Positions 10,308 through 16,904 of a stretch of 47,500 nt of DNA are shown here, one piece after another. The number at the start of each line of letters is the position of its first letter. Position 1 is the first letter of the stretch. The translations under genes were made by a program, and so were the position numbers. This DNA comes from Lachnospiraceae bacterium AC2012 (GTDB lineage Bacteria > Bacillota > Clostridia > Lachnospirales > Lachnospiraceae). The notes beneath the pieces were generated by a model, which was not told the DNA's origin, ran no database searches, and saw nothing but the letters and a program-made list of their open reading frames with translations. The stretch spans positions 1,570,001 to 1,617,500 of the forward strand of contig JNIN01000001.1 of NCBI GenBank assembly GCA_000702525.1, written 5' to 3'.

Positions 10308-11123
10308 TCAATCTTTCCGTTTTCCAAAAATCCCCTTGAACTGATCCTTCAGTCCTTCTACGACGTTGCTCTTGTCGGTCTCGCCTTCCGCTTCGTCCTT
10401 CCAGCCAAAATATTCTCGATCCAAATCTTCGGATGAAATACCAGCCAGCGCCTGTTCCATATCCGATTCCGTATTGGAATTGGATTGGTTCTTTTCATCC
10501 TTGTCCAATGGAATACCCTGTGCTCTGAAATAAGCTTCATTAATCTTAATCTCTGGCTTCACATCGTTAAATTTCGGAGGTTCCTTTTCAAATAATGGCT
10601 CACCCTTGGCAGCCTTTCTTTCTTCCTCCTTCGCCAGTCTCAGATTCTCATCCTCAATCAGGCGCATATACTTCTGCGTATCAATCAGATCCTGTAATTG
10701 CGACTTCAGTTCTGACTGGTTATGTCGCACATCGTTCTTGGTCTCCGTCAGATCTTTCTTCAGATTTTCCATCAATACAAACGATTTATCCGTTGCATCC
10801 TGAATAATCTTCTGAATTCCCTGAAGCACCTGATCTGTATACATAATGGACGCCGCATAGATATCATCTGCATTCTTCTGCGCTTCGAATATGATATCGT
10901 CACCCTTTTTTCTACTCTGACGATCCGCTTTATCACGGCTGGCAGCCGTCAATTCATACTCTTCCTGCATGTCGTACATACAGTTATTCAATTCTTTCAG
11001 CAGATCCATCACTTCTGATTTATCTACGACAACCTTCTTCTTGCTGCCATTAAATGGCTCTGCTTTTGAAAATAAAATATGTATTTCGCGGAGAACGTTT
11101 TCCGTTCTATCCTGTGCACCCAT
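10308..11123 (-). CDS. Coiled-coil protein of unknown function, DivIVA-like in outline
   Basis: A 271-residue soluble protein. Residues about 35-170 are predicted to form long coiled coils with heptad-like Leu/Ile spacing and many Lys, Glu and Gln (for example LQGIQKIIQDATDKSFVLME). The C-terminal third is acidic and probably disordered, ending in a short basic tail GIFGKRKD that may be amphipathic. The composition recalls DivIVA/SepF-associated or ATP-synthase-stalk-like coiled-coil proteins, but I see no decisive motif, so the function is unknown. It is the first gene of the run that continues through the hydratase and the AI-2E transporter. No membrane helix is present. Confidence 0.75.
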   Translation of the reverse strand: MGAQDRTENVLREIHILFSKAEPFNGSKKKVVVDKSEVMDLLKELNNCMYDMQEEYELTAASRDKADRQSRKKGDDIIFEAQKNADDIYAASIMYTDQVLQGIQKIIQDATDKSFVLMENLKKDLTETKNDVRHNQSELKSQLQDLIDTQKYMRLIEDENLRLAKEEERKAAKGEPLFEKEPPKFNDVKPEIKINEAYFRAQGIPLDKDEKNQSNSNTESDMEQALAGISSEDLDREYFGWKDEAEGETDKSNVVEGLKDQFKGIFGKRKD

Positions 11124-11221
11124 TTGTAATACCTACCTTACATCTTTTTTCTTACTAAATCTAATTATACAGTTTCCATTCTATCTGTTTTTCCTAGGAA
11201 AGTAAAGGAAACCACGGGTAT

Positions 11222-11254
11222 AAAAAAGCCACGGAAATGTATCATTTCCGTGGC
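11222..11254 (-). terminator. Intrinsic terminator of the sucrose-type PTS gene
   Basis: A perfect 11-bp stem (GCCACGGAAAT and its complement) with a 5-base loop is followed on the minus strand by six T. It lies about 25 bases after the PTS stop codon and separates that gene from the coiled-coil gene. Confidence 0.92.
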
Positions 11255-11277
11255 GTAAATAATCACTCGATTCCGTA

Positions 11278-13200
11278 TTATAAAGCTTTTACTTCATCGT
11301 ATTCAAAACTGTTTGTTACAAGAACAACTACCATGTCAGAATATCCTGCTTCTTTAATTGCAGCACGGTTGAAATGGATCAGCTTGTCGCCAGCCTTTAC
11401 TTTGTCGCCTTCTTTTACGAAAGTAGTGAAGCCTTCACCGTCCATCTTTACTGTATCAATACCAACGTGGATTAAGAGTTCTACTCCATCCTTGCTCTTG
11501 ATACCAACAGCATGCTTAGAATCAACAACTGATACGATTTCTCCATCGAATGGAGCAAGTACTTCTTCACACTCTGGTGTGATACCAACACCATTTCCAA
11601 GTGCACCTGAAGAGAATGCATCATCAGGAATTTCTGTATAAGGAACTGCCTTACCTACAACTGGAGCCTTTACTGTTAAGCTCTTGTTGCAAGCGATCAC
11701 ATCAGCAAGTTCATCGATAGATACTGTTGCAGCTTCTGTTTCAACTGCTTCTACAGCCTTTTCTTCAACCTTTTTAGGAGCCTTATCATCAGAAGTTTCA
11801 TCTTCTTCGATTTCAACTTCTTCATGCCAGAAGAAGAATGTAAGTGCGAATGCAATACCACCAGCGATTGCAAGCATAATTGTATATGGTGCAATGTGGT
11901 TGATTGTTAAGTATCCAGGGATACCTGTTACACCGTATGCAGTAGCACCGATCTTAGCGATTGCACCGAACATAGCGCCGATTGCACCACCGATCATACC
12001 GAATACGAATGGCTTCATAAGTCGTAAGTTTACACCGAAGATTGCTGGTTCTGTAATACCAAGTGCTGCAGAAAGAGCAGATGGGATAGCTACAGCCTTA
12101 CGCTTAGCAGACTTTGTCTTGATACCAACAGCAAGACAAGCACCGAACTGTGCGAAGTTTGCAGCAGATGCAACTGGCATCCAGATATTAAGCCCTGTGT
12201 CAGCAAGCATACCAGCTTCGATTACGTTGTACATATGGTGAAGACCCATAACTACAGTGATTGGATAAATCGCACCCATAGCAAGTGATCCGATACCAAA
12301 TCCAACTGTGATTAACCACTGTGCGAACTGAAGAATATATGTTTCAGCAGTAGAGAATACAGGTCCGATAATCATGAATGTTAATAATGCAGTAGTGAAT
12401 ACTGTTACAAGTGGTGTGATGAAGAGATCTAACATCTCAGGAACCTTCTTGTGTAACCACTTTTCAATATTCGACATACACCATACAGAGATGATAACAG
12501 GAATTACGTGACCCTGATATCCTAACTGGTTAATCTGACCAAGTGTATAATTACCGATTTCTACATGTCCAAAGAGATACCATACATCATATCCCTGTGC
12601 AGCGTTCCAACCATTTGTCAGGTTAGAGTGGATCATAAGAAGACCCATAACAGCACCGAGGAAAATATTTCCACCGAATACTCTTGCAGCTGAAATAGCT
12701 ACGATAACTGGAAGGTAAGCAAATGCTGTGTTTGCTACCATATCAAGGAATCCATACCAATCTGTAGATGCAAAGTTTAATGCGTCGATCTTACCAAGTG
12801 CTTCTACAAGACCCATCATAAGACCAGATGCTACGATAGCTGGAAGAATTGGAACGAATACGTCACCAACAGTCTTAAGCATTCTCTTCCATACTGGCAT
12901 CTGAGCTGCTGCAGCTGCCTTAACTTCATCCTTTGTAGCTGCTGTAAGTCCAGTGATTGCTAAGAATTCATCGTATACTTTGTTTACTGTTCCTGTACCA
13001 ATGATAATCTGTAACTGTCCGTTACTTTCAAAAGTACCTTTAACACCTTCCACTTCTTCTAAAGCTTTTGTGTTAACCTTGCTGTTATCAACAACAACAA
13101 GACGAAGACGTGTTGCACAATGTGCAGCGCTCACGAGATTTTCTTTTCCACCGAGCTGAGCGAAAATCTCTTCTGCGCACTTACGATAATCAAGTGCCAT
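11278..13200 (-). CDS. scrA: Sucrose-type PTS transporter, fused EIIB-EIIC-EIIA
   Basis: A 640-residue permease that imports and phosphorylates a sugar. EIIB is at about 1-90 with the phosphorylated Cys in SAAHCATRLRL. EIIC spans about 105-460 with ten or so helices and the signature GITEPAIFGVNLRLMKPFVF. A charged linker follows, and EIIA is at about 500-640 with the phosphorylated His in LLIHVGIDTV. The EIIC signature region looks like the ScrA (sucrose) branch of the glucose-sucrose family rather than the trehalose branch, but substrate calls by eye are not firm. AAGGAGG lies five bases before the ATG. The promoter has two LacI-type operator boxes, and a LacI regulator gene and a HAD phosphatase gene lie just upstream. 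No sucrose-6-phosphate hydrolase gene is in the window. Confidence 0.88.
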   Translation of the reverse strand: MALDYRKCAEEIFAQLGGKENLVSAAHCATRLRLVVVDNSKVNTKALEEVEGVKGTFESNGQLQIIIGTGTVNKVYDEFLAITGLTAATKDEVKAAAAAQMPVWKRMLKTVGDVFVPILPAIVASGLMMGLVEALGKIDALNFASTDWYGFLDMVANTAFAYLPVIVAISAARVFGGNIFLGAVMGLLMIHSNLTNGWNAAQGYDVWYLFGHVEIGNYTLGQINQLGYQGHVIPVIISVWCMSNIEKWLHKKVPEMLDLFITPLVTVFTTALLTFMIIGPVFSTAETYILQFAQWLITVGFGIGSLAMGAIYPITVVMGLHHMYNVIEAGMLADTGLNIWMPVASAANFAQFGACLAVGIKTKSAKRKAVAIPSALSAALGITEPAIFGVNLRLMKPFVFGMIGGAIGAMFGAIAKIGATAYGVTGIPGYLTINHIAPYTIMLAIAGGIAFALTFFFWHEEVEIEEDETSDDKAPKKVEEKAVEAVETEAATVSIDELADVIACNKSLTVKAPVVGKAVPYTEIPDDAFSSGALGNGVGITPECEEVLAPFDGEIVSVVDSKHAVGIKSKDGVELLIHVGIDTVKMDGEGFTTFVKEGDKVKAGDKLIHFNRAAIKEAGYSDMVVVLVTNSFEYDEVKAL

Positions 13201-13225
13201 AATTTCCTCCTTAAAAGAACGTTTT

Positions 13226-13239
13226 TGTAATCGTTTTCA
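13226..13239. promoter_or_regulatory. LacI-family operator or cre box, PTS-proximal
   Basis: TGTAATCGTTTTCA, one mismatch from the two other boxes at 13326 and 15225. It lies just downstream of the likely transcription start of the PTS gene, where a bound repressor would block transcription. It also fits the CcpA cre consensus (TGWNANCGNTNWCA, read on the minus strand). Confidence 0.75.
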
Positions 13240-13251
13240 TTTGATGTGTTT

Positions 13252-13280
13252 ATTTTATTTTAATAATTGCCTTTTGTAAA
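13252..13280 (-). promoter_or_regulatory. Promoter of the sucrose-type PTS gene
   Basis: Minus-strand -35 TTTACA (13280-13275) and -10 TAAAAT (13257-13252) with a 17-base spacer, about 50 bases before the start codon. It lies between two operator boxes that are exactly 100 bp apart. Confidence 0.6.
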
Positions 13281-13325
13281 TTGTAATTTCTGTGGAATTC
13301 AGCAATTCCGTTTTGTGCATTATGC

Positions 13326-13339
13326 TGAAATCGTTTTCA
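13326..13339. promoter_or_regulatory. LacI-family operator or cre box, upstream of the PTS promoter
   Basis: TGAAATCGTTTTCA, identical to the box in front of the regulator gene at 15225. It sits 46 bp upstream of the PTS -35 element and 14 bases after the HAD gene stop codon. Its spacing from the 13226 box would allow looping or double occupancy. Confidence 0.75.
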
Positions 13340-13352
13340 AATTAATCAAAAA

Positions 13353-14180
13353 TTAACATAATCCTAATTTTTCAAAGGCTTTTGCCAGTCCATCTTCCTC
13401 TACAGAATCTGTAACCATGGTACTGATCTTCTTGATGGCTTCCGCTCCATTGTCCATAGCTACGGAAATGTTAACCTTCTCCATCATTTCTAAATCGTTC
13501 ATACTATCACCAAATCCAATGGTGTCTTCGAGGCTCATGCCATAGTGTTCACAAACACGTTCTACACCGCGACCCTTATCAAATGCACGGTTAATCAACT
13601 CTCCATTAATGCAAGAATGTTCTTTTACTTCCTGCATACAGAAATTAAACTGATCTTCGAGTGCTTTTCTACATTCGTCGAGCTGTCCCATTTCTCTACA
13701 CATAATAACAACCTTATAAACCGGTCTTCCGTCGTAGTCCTTCATAGGAACAATGTTTAAGTTCTCCGCAAGTGCTTTTCTCCAACGCTGGATCTCAGAA
13801 TTGCCTTCATTTCCCATGTCATCCAGGAATGCGCTGAGATCATCATCGCCATAAGAACCATCTTTTGCTTCAATGGTACAGAATACGCCGTTCTTATGAA
13901 GGAGATCCAATGCCACGTCACGCTGTTCGCTTGTCATTGGCATATCATAGATTACTTCCTCTTCACACTGCACATATCCGCCTGCAGATCCGACGATACC
14001 GTCAAACCCGTATTTCAGCAAAGGGGATAACATATCCAGGTTTCTACCTGTGCATAAGAAAACTTTATGTCCATTCGCCTGTGCCTTTCTAATTGCATTA
14101 AGTGCACTTTCTGGTGGAACATTGGAACCAGCAGAGGTCAATGTTCCATCGATGTCTACAAAAATTAATTTCTTACTCAT
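13353..14180 (-). CDS. HAD-superfamily (Cof-type) sugar phosphatase
   Basis: A 275-residue cytoplasmic phosphatase of the Cof/YbiV-like HAD class. Motif I FVDIDGTLTS gives the nucleophile Asp9 and acid Asp11; motif II is the Thr of FLCTGRN; the motif IV region is IGFGDSMNDLEMM with the metal-binding Asp residues near 214-218. A C2-type cap lies between them. Such enzymes remove phosphate from sugar phosphates or related metabolites. The gene follows the LacI regulator gene by 22 bases and precedes the PTS promoter region, so relief of sugar-phosphate stress in this sugar module is a reasonable inference; the true substrate is unknown. A Lys in the expected motif III position is not assigned with certainty. 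Confidence 0.88.
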   Translation of the reverse strand: MSKKLIFVDIDGTLTSAGSNVPPESALNAIRKAQANGHKVFLCTGRNLDMLSPLLKYGFDGIVGSAGGYVQCEEEVIYDMPMTSEQRDVALDLLHKNGVFCTIEAKDGSYGDDDLSAFLDDMGNEGNSEIQRWRKALAENLNIVPMKDYDGRPVYKVVIMCREMGQLDECRKALEDQFNFCMQEVKEHSCINGELINRAFDKGRGVERVCEHYGMSLEDTIGFGDSMNDLEMMEKVNISVAMDNGAEAIKKISTMVTDSVEEDGLAKAFEKLGLC

Positions 14181-14202
14181 ACCTATTTCCTAATTTCTAT
14201 AT

Positions 14203-15189
14203 TTAAATCGATCCTCGTTCTACAATCGTATACTCCAGACAAGTCTGTCGTACCGGTGCGGCCGGATCTGTGCCTTCGATAATACTTAACAGCATTTCTG
14301 CTGCCCCCGTTCCGCACTGCTTGAAATAAAAATGCGCGGTTGTTAATGGTGTCTCTGAGAAATTGTCCACCCAGCTGTCACCAACACCCACAATACTGAT
14401 ATCTTCTCCAATCGTGCGACCAGCCTGACGAATGGCACGCATCGCGCCCATTGCTATGGTATCCGTCGCACATACGACCCCGTCAATCTGTGGATCTTCA
14501 CGGAAGAGTGCCGCCATATTGTTGTAACCGCTATCCGGTGTAAATTCGCCCACAGATGTATACACATACTGTAATTCTTTCTCTGCGGCATCTACGGCAG
14601 ACTGGAACCCCTTTCGACGAAGAGCACCCGCTCTCTCATCTCGTTCGTTAACACCTAAATATGCAATTCGCTTTCTACCTTTTTTCACAATCAGTTCTGT
14701 CAACTCGCGCACTGCGCTTTCGTCATTGTGATAGATACAAGGTATTCCCTTATAATTCTGTCCAGTAACTACAACAGGGAGTGAATATTTCTTTAACATG
14801 GATTCTTTTCGAGCTGTCATCACCGTACCCATGATGATGACACCTGCTGCCTGATTATTTTCCATCAACTCCAGGAAACGAATCTCATTTTCCTCTTCTC
14901 CACCCGTGTTACAAACCACAACCATATAGCCCTGTTTTGCTGCACGTTCCGAGATACCTTCCATAATCTGGCTAACAGAATCTGAATACAACTTTGGTAC
15001 AATCACACCAATCTGCTTCATTCTACCGGTACGCAACACCTGCGCTGCTGTCGAAGGACGATACCCCGTCTCTTCTATTACCTTCTGAATGCGATCCCTC
15101 TTCTCCTGGCTAAGTGATCCACCATTTAAATATCTACTAACTGCGGCAGATGAAACACCTGCCATTTGTGCTACTTCTTTAATTGTCAT
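14203..15189 (-). CDS. LacI/GalR family transcriptional regulator (ScrR-like role)
   Basis: A 328-residue repressor with the classic N-terminal helix-turn-helix (TIKEVAQMAGVSSAAVSRYL, residues 2-21), the hinge helix (PSTAAQVLRT) and a two-lobed periplasmic-binding-protein-like sugar domain (about 60-328, starting IGVIVPKL). Its own promoter carries the box TGAAATCGTTTTCA just downstream of the probable start, and the PTS gene promoter carries two more, which suggests autoregulation and control of the PTS gene. A sugar or sugar phosphate taken up by the PTS is the likely inducer. The shape of the boxes also fits CcpA, but this protein is shorter-linked to carbon-specific regulators by its position beside the PTS gene. 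The start codon is preceded by GGGG six bases away. Confidence 0.9.
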   Translation of the reverse strand: MTIKEVAQMAGVSSAAVSRYLNGGSLSQEKRDRIQKVIEETGYRPSTAAQVLRTGRMKQIGVIVPKLYSDSVSQIMEGISERAAKQGYMVVVCNTGGEEENEIRFLELMENNQAAGVIIMGTVMTARKESMLKKYSLPVVVTGQNYKGIPCIYHNDESAVRELTELIVKKGRKRIAYLGVNERDERAGALRRKGFQSAVDAAEKELQYVYTSVGEFTPDSGYNNMAALFREDPQIDGVVCATDTIAMGAMRAIRQAGRTIGEDISIVGVGDSWVDNFSETPLTTAHFYFKQCGTGAAEMLLSIIEGTDPAAPVRQTCLEYTIVERGSI

Positions 15190-15224
15190 TTCTTTTCCCC
15201 TTACTCCAAATATTGAAACATATT

Positions 15225-15238
15225 TGAAATCGTTTTCA
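15225..15238. promoter_or_regulatory. LacI-family operator or cre box in front of the regulator gene
   Basis: TGAAATCGTTTTCA, identical to the box at 13326. It lies immediately downstream of the -10 element of the regulator gene, a typical place for autorepression. Confidence 0.78.
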
Positions 15239-15249
15239 CGTTAGTTTCA

Positions 15250-15278
15250 ATTATAACAAGAAAAAACTGTAGCCACAA
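15250..15278 (-). promoter_or_regulatory. Promoter of the LacI regulator and HAD genes
   Basis: Minus-strand -10 TATAAT (15255-15250) with a -35-like TTGTGG 17 bases upstream (15278-15273). The -35 lies within the loop and arm of the SRP transcript terminator, so the two units are packed together. Confidence 0.55.
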
Positions 15279-15290
15279 GTGACTACAGTT
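15260..15290 (-). terminator. Intrinsic terminator after the SRP RNA gene
   Basis: An inverted repeat AACTGTAG/CTACAGTT with an inner CAC/GTG pair, followed by a run of T on the minus strand. It lies about 48 bases after the mature SRP RNA end and would end that transcript before the regulator gene. Confidence 0.8.
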
Positions 15291-15337
15291 AAACTAATCT
15301 TCCAATTTTTAACCCGAACTTTTGGTAATAATTACAA

Positions 15338-15604
15338 AAACCGAGCGCTCTGCGTCGAAACAATGGGACAGACGTTACCTCTGCAGTTAACTCAACCCAG
15401 GTGACCTCACGGCACATAAGAGCTCCTACTTAGTGCTGCTTCGTTCCCGACCTGACACGGTTCGTAGGTTCCTATTGCGCAAGACCCAGATCTCAACGCC
15501 ACTTACAAAGGGCAGCTCTATCACTTCGCCCCTCGGCAGAGCATCACCCTGACTATAGCGGATTGTCAGTACAGGGAACCGCTACCTCCCCGGCTGCTCG
15601 GAGT
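15338..15604 (-). ncRNA. ffs: Signal recognition particle RNA, long Bacillus/Clostridium type
   Basis: A 267-base RNA that forms the SRP core with Ffh and directs membrane-protein targeting. The domain IV signature is present on the minus strand (GTGTCAGGTC, then GGGAACGAAGCAGC), and the Alu domain is recognisable at the 5' end (GGGGAGGTAGCGG...CCCTGTACTG). The 5' CCGAGC can pair with 3' GCTCGG to close the molecule. The arrangement follows the B. subtilis scRNA throughout, so this is the long form with an Alu domain and not the short E. coli 4.5S form. The gene lies just after tadA, as in many Firmicutes. The ends are estimated from the closing stem and promoter and may be off by a few bases. 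Confidence 0.95.
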
Positions 15605-15608
15605 CTTT

Positions 15609-15637
15609 ATTCTACCATTCCTTCTCGCTTCCGTCAA
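15609..15637 (-). promoter_or_regulatory. Promoter of the SRP RNA, overlapping the tadA stop codon
   Basis: Minus-strand -35 TTGACG (15637-15632), 17-base spacer, -10 TAGAAT (15614-15609). The TGA inside the -35 is the tadA stop codon. The -10 lies about five bases before the inferred RNA 5' end, which supports the RNA start. Confidence 0.8.
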
Positions 15638-16140
15638 CGTGTCTTCTTTTTCTCCTCGCGTAATTCGCGGAAGAAATTCGTCAAAATCTCGCTACATTCC
15701 TCCTGTAACACGCCACGTTCCACTTCACATTGATGGTTAAACTGCTCCATCTGCAAGATATTCAGCACGGATCCCGCACATCCCGCTTTCGGATTCATAC
15801 TGCCGATGACAACCCTCGGAATTCGCGCCTGCACAATCGCACCGGCACACATCTGGCAAGGTTCTAAGGTGATGTACATCGTACAATCTTCCAGTCTCCA
15901 GTCCTTCACTTTCTTGCACGCCTTCTTCATCGCCGTCAGCTCCGCATGCATCAATACACTTTTATCCGTATTTCTACGATTATATCCTCTGGCAATCACG
16001 CGATCATCCTGCACAATGACACATCCAATCGGCACTTCCTTCAGCTTGTACGCCTTCTCTGCCTGCTTCAGTGCCTGTCGCATGAATTTCTCATCTCTCT
16101 TTGCATCTCTCATTTCATCGATTCGATCAAATAAGCCCAT
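15634..16140 (-). CDS. tadA: tRNA-specific adenosine deaminase (A34 to inosine)
   Basis: A 168-residue zinc deaminase that converts adenosine at the wobble position of tRNA-Arg(ACG) to inosine. The catalytic motif HAE at 65-67 supplies a zinc ligand and the proton-shuttling Glu, and PCQMC at 94-98 supplies the two Cys ligands. A longer in-frame start seven residues upstream exists, but AGGAGG six bases before this ATG favours the start chosen. The basic C-terminal tail (EEKKKTR) is a family trait. The SRP RNA follows directly, and its promoter overlaps the last codon. Location next to the SRP RNA is conserved in Firmicutes and supports the call over a general cytidine deaminase. Confidence 0.94.
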   Translation of the reverse strand: MGLFDRIDEMRDAKRDEKFMRQALKQAEKAYKLKEVPIGCVIVQDDRVIARGYNRRNTDKSVLMHAELTAMKKACKKVKDWRLEDCTMYITLEPCQMCAGAIVQARIPRVVIGSMNPKAGCAGSVLNILQMEQFNHQCEVERGVLQEECSEILTNFFRELREEKKKTR

Positions 16141-16272
16141 TTCGTTCCTCCTATTTCCCATAGAGTACTATGATTTTAACACATTGGAAATATTTCCGCT
16201 CCGCTCTCTGTACATTTCCAACGCAAAAACTCTATAATAAAGATAGCTTATAATATGTTGGGAGTAAAACTT

Positions 16273-16848
16273 ATGAAATTCACATACGAAACTGACAGGC
16301 TGATCTTACGCGTTTTGGATTCCTCCTGGGCACCTCAGGTGCTTGATTTCTACCAGAACAATCCAGACTTCGCGCGTGTCGAGCCTACGACCGATAATTT
16401 TTATACGTTACATTTCCATGAGACGGTACTTCGCTATGAGTATGAACTAACGCTCAAGATGTCGATGCTACGACTTTGGATTTTCTCCAAGGATGATCCC
16501 GCCAAGATTATCGGGACCGTATCCTTTCGGAATATCACCCGGAGTTTCTTTGGGACGTGCGAAGTTGGCTACAAGATGGATCACGAATTCCGTAATCAAG
16601 GCTATTGCCAGGAAGCACTCTCCCGCGGATTTGAAGTCATGTTCTCCGAGCTAAACCTGCATCGAATCGAGGCTATCGTCCTCCCATCCAACCTGGCCTC
16701 CATCCATCTATTGGAAAAACTCGGATTTAAACGAGAAGGCGTGAAACGGCAATGCGTAAAGCTTCAGGGAGAATGGCGCGACCACTATCTCTATTCCCTG
16801 CTTTCGATCGATTCACATCCTGCCAGGCCTTATCATATCGTTACGTAA
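16273..16848 (+). CDS. GNAT acetyltransferase, RimJ/RimL type
   Basis: The only plus-strand protein gene in the window. The 191-residue product has the GNAT fold: the N-terminal strand TDRLILRVL, a central beta sheet with AKIIGTVSFRNI, the acetyl-CoA-binding loop EFRNQGYCQEAL (about 106-117) in place of the usual Q/RxxGxG/A, and NLASIHLLEKLGFKREG near the C-terminus, all like RimJ/RimL-type transferases that acetylate N-terminal or amino groups. The substrate is unknown. GGGAG eight bases before the ATG selects this start over one six codons upstream. It is divergent from tadA and convergent with the YhgE cluster, and the shared terminator at 16858-16900 ends it. Confidence 0.88.
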   Translation: MKFTYETDRLILRVLDSSWAPQVLDFYQNNPDFARVEPTTDNFYTLHFHETVLRYEYELTLKMSMLRLWIFSKDDPAKIIGTVSFRNITRSFFGTCEVGYKMDHEFRNQGYCQEALSRGFEVMFSELNLHRIEAIVLPSNLASIHLLEKLGFKREGVKRQCVKLQGEWRDHYLYSLLSIDSHPARPYHIVT

Positions 16849-16857
16849 TATATAAAA

Positions 16858-16900
16858 ACCACCCGAAACGAGGTTCTTACACTTCCTCCTTCCGGGTGGT
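16858..16900. terminator. Bidirectional terminator between the acetyltransferase and YhgE genes
   Basis: An 8-bp stem ACCACCCG/CGGGTGGT with A/T-rich runs on both sides lies between two convergent genes and can serve both strands. Confidence 0.8.
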
Positions 16901-16904
16901 ATTT

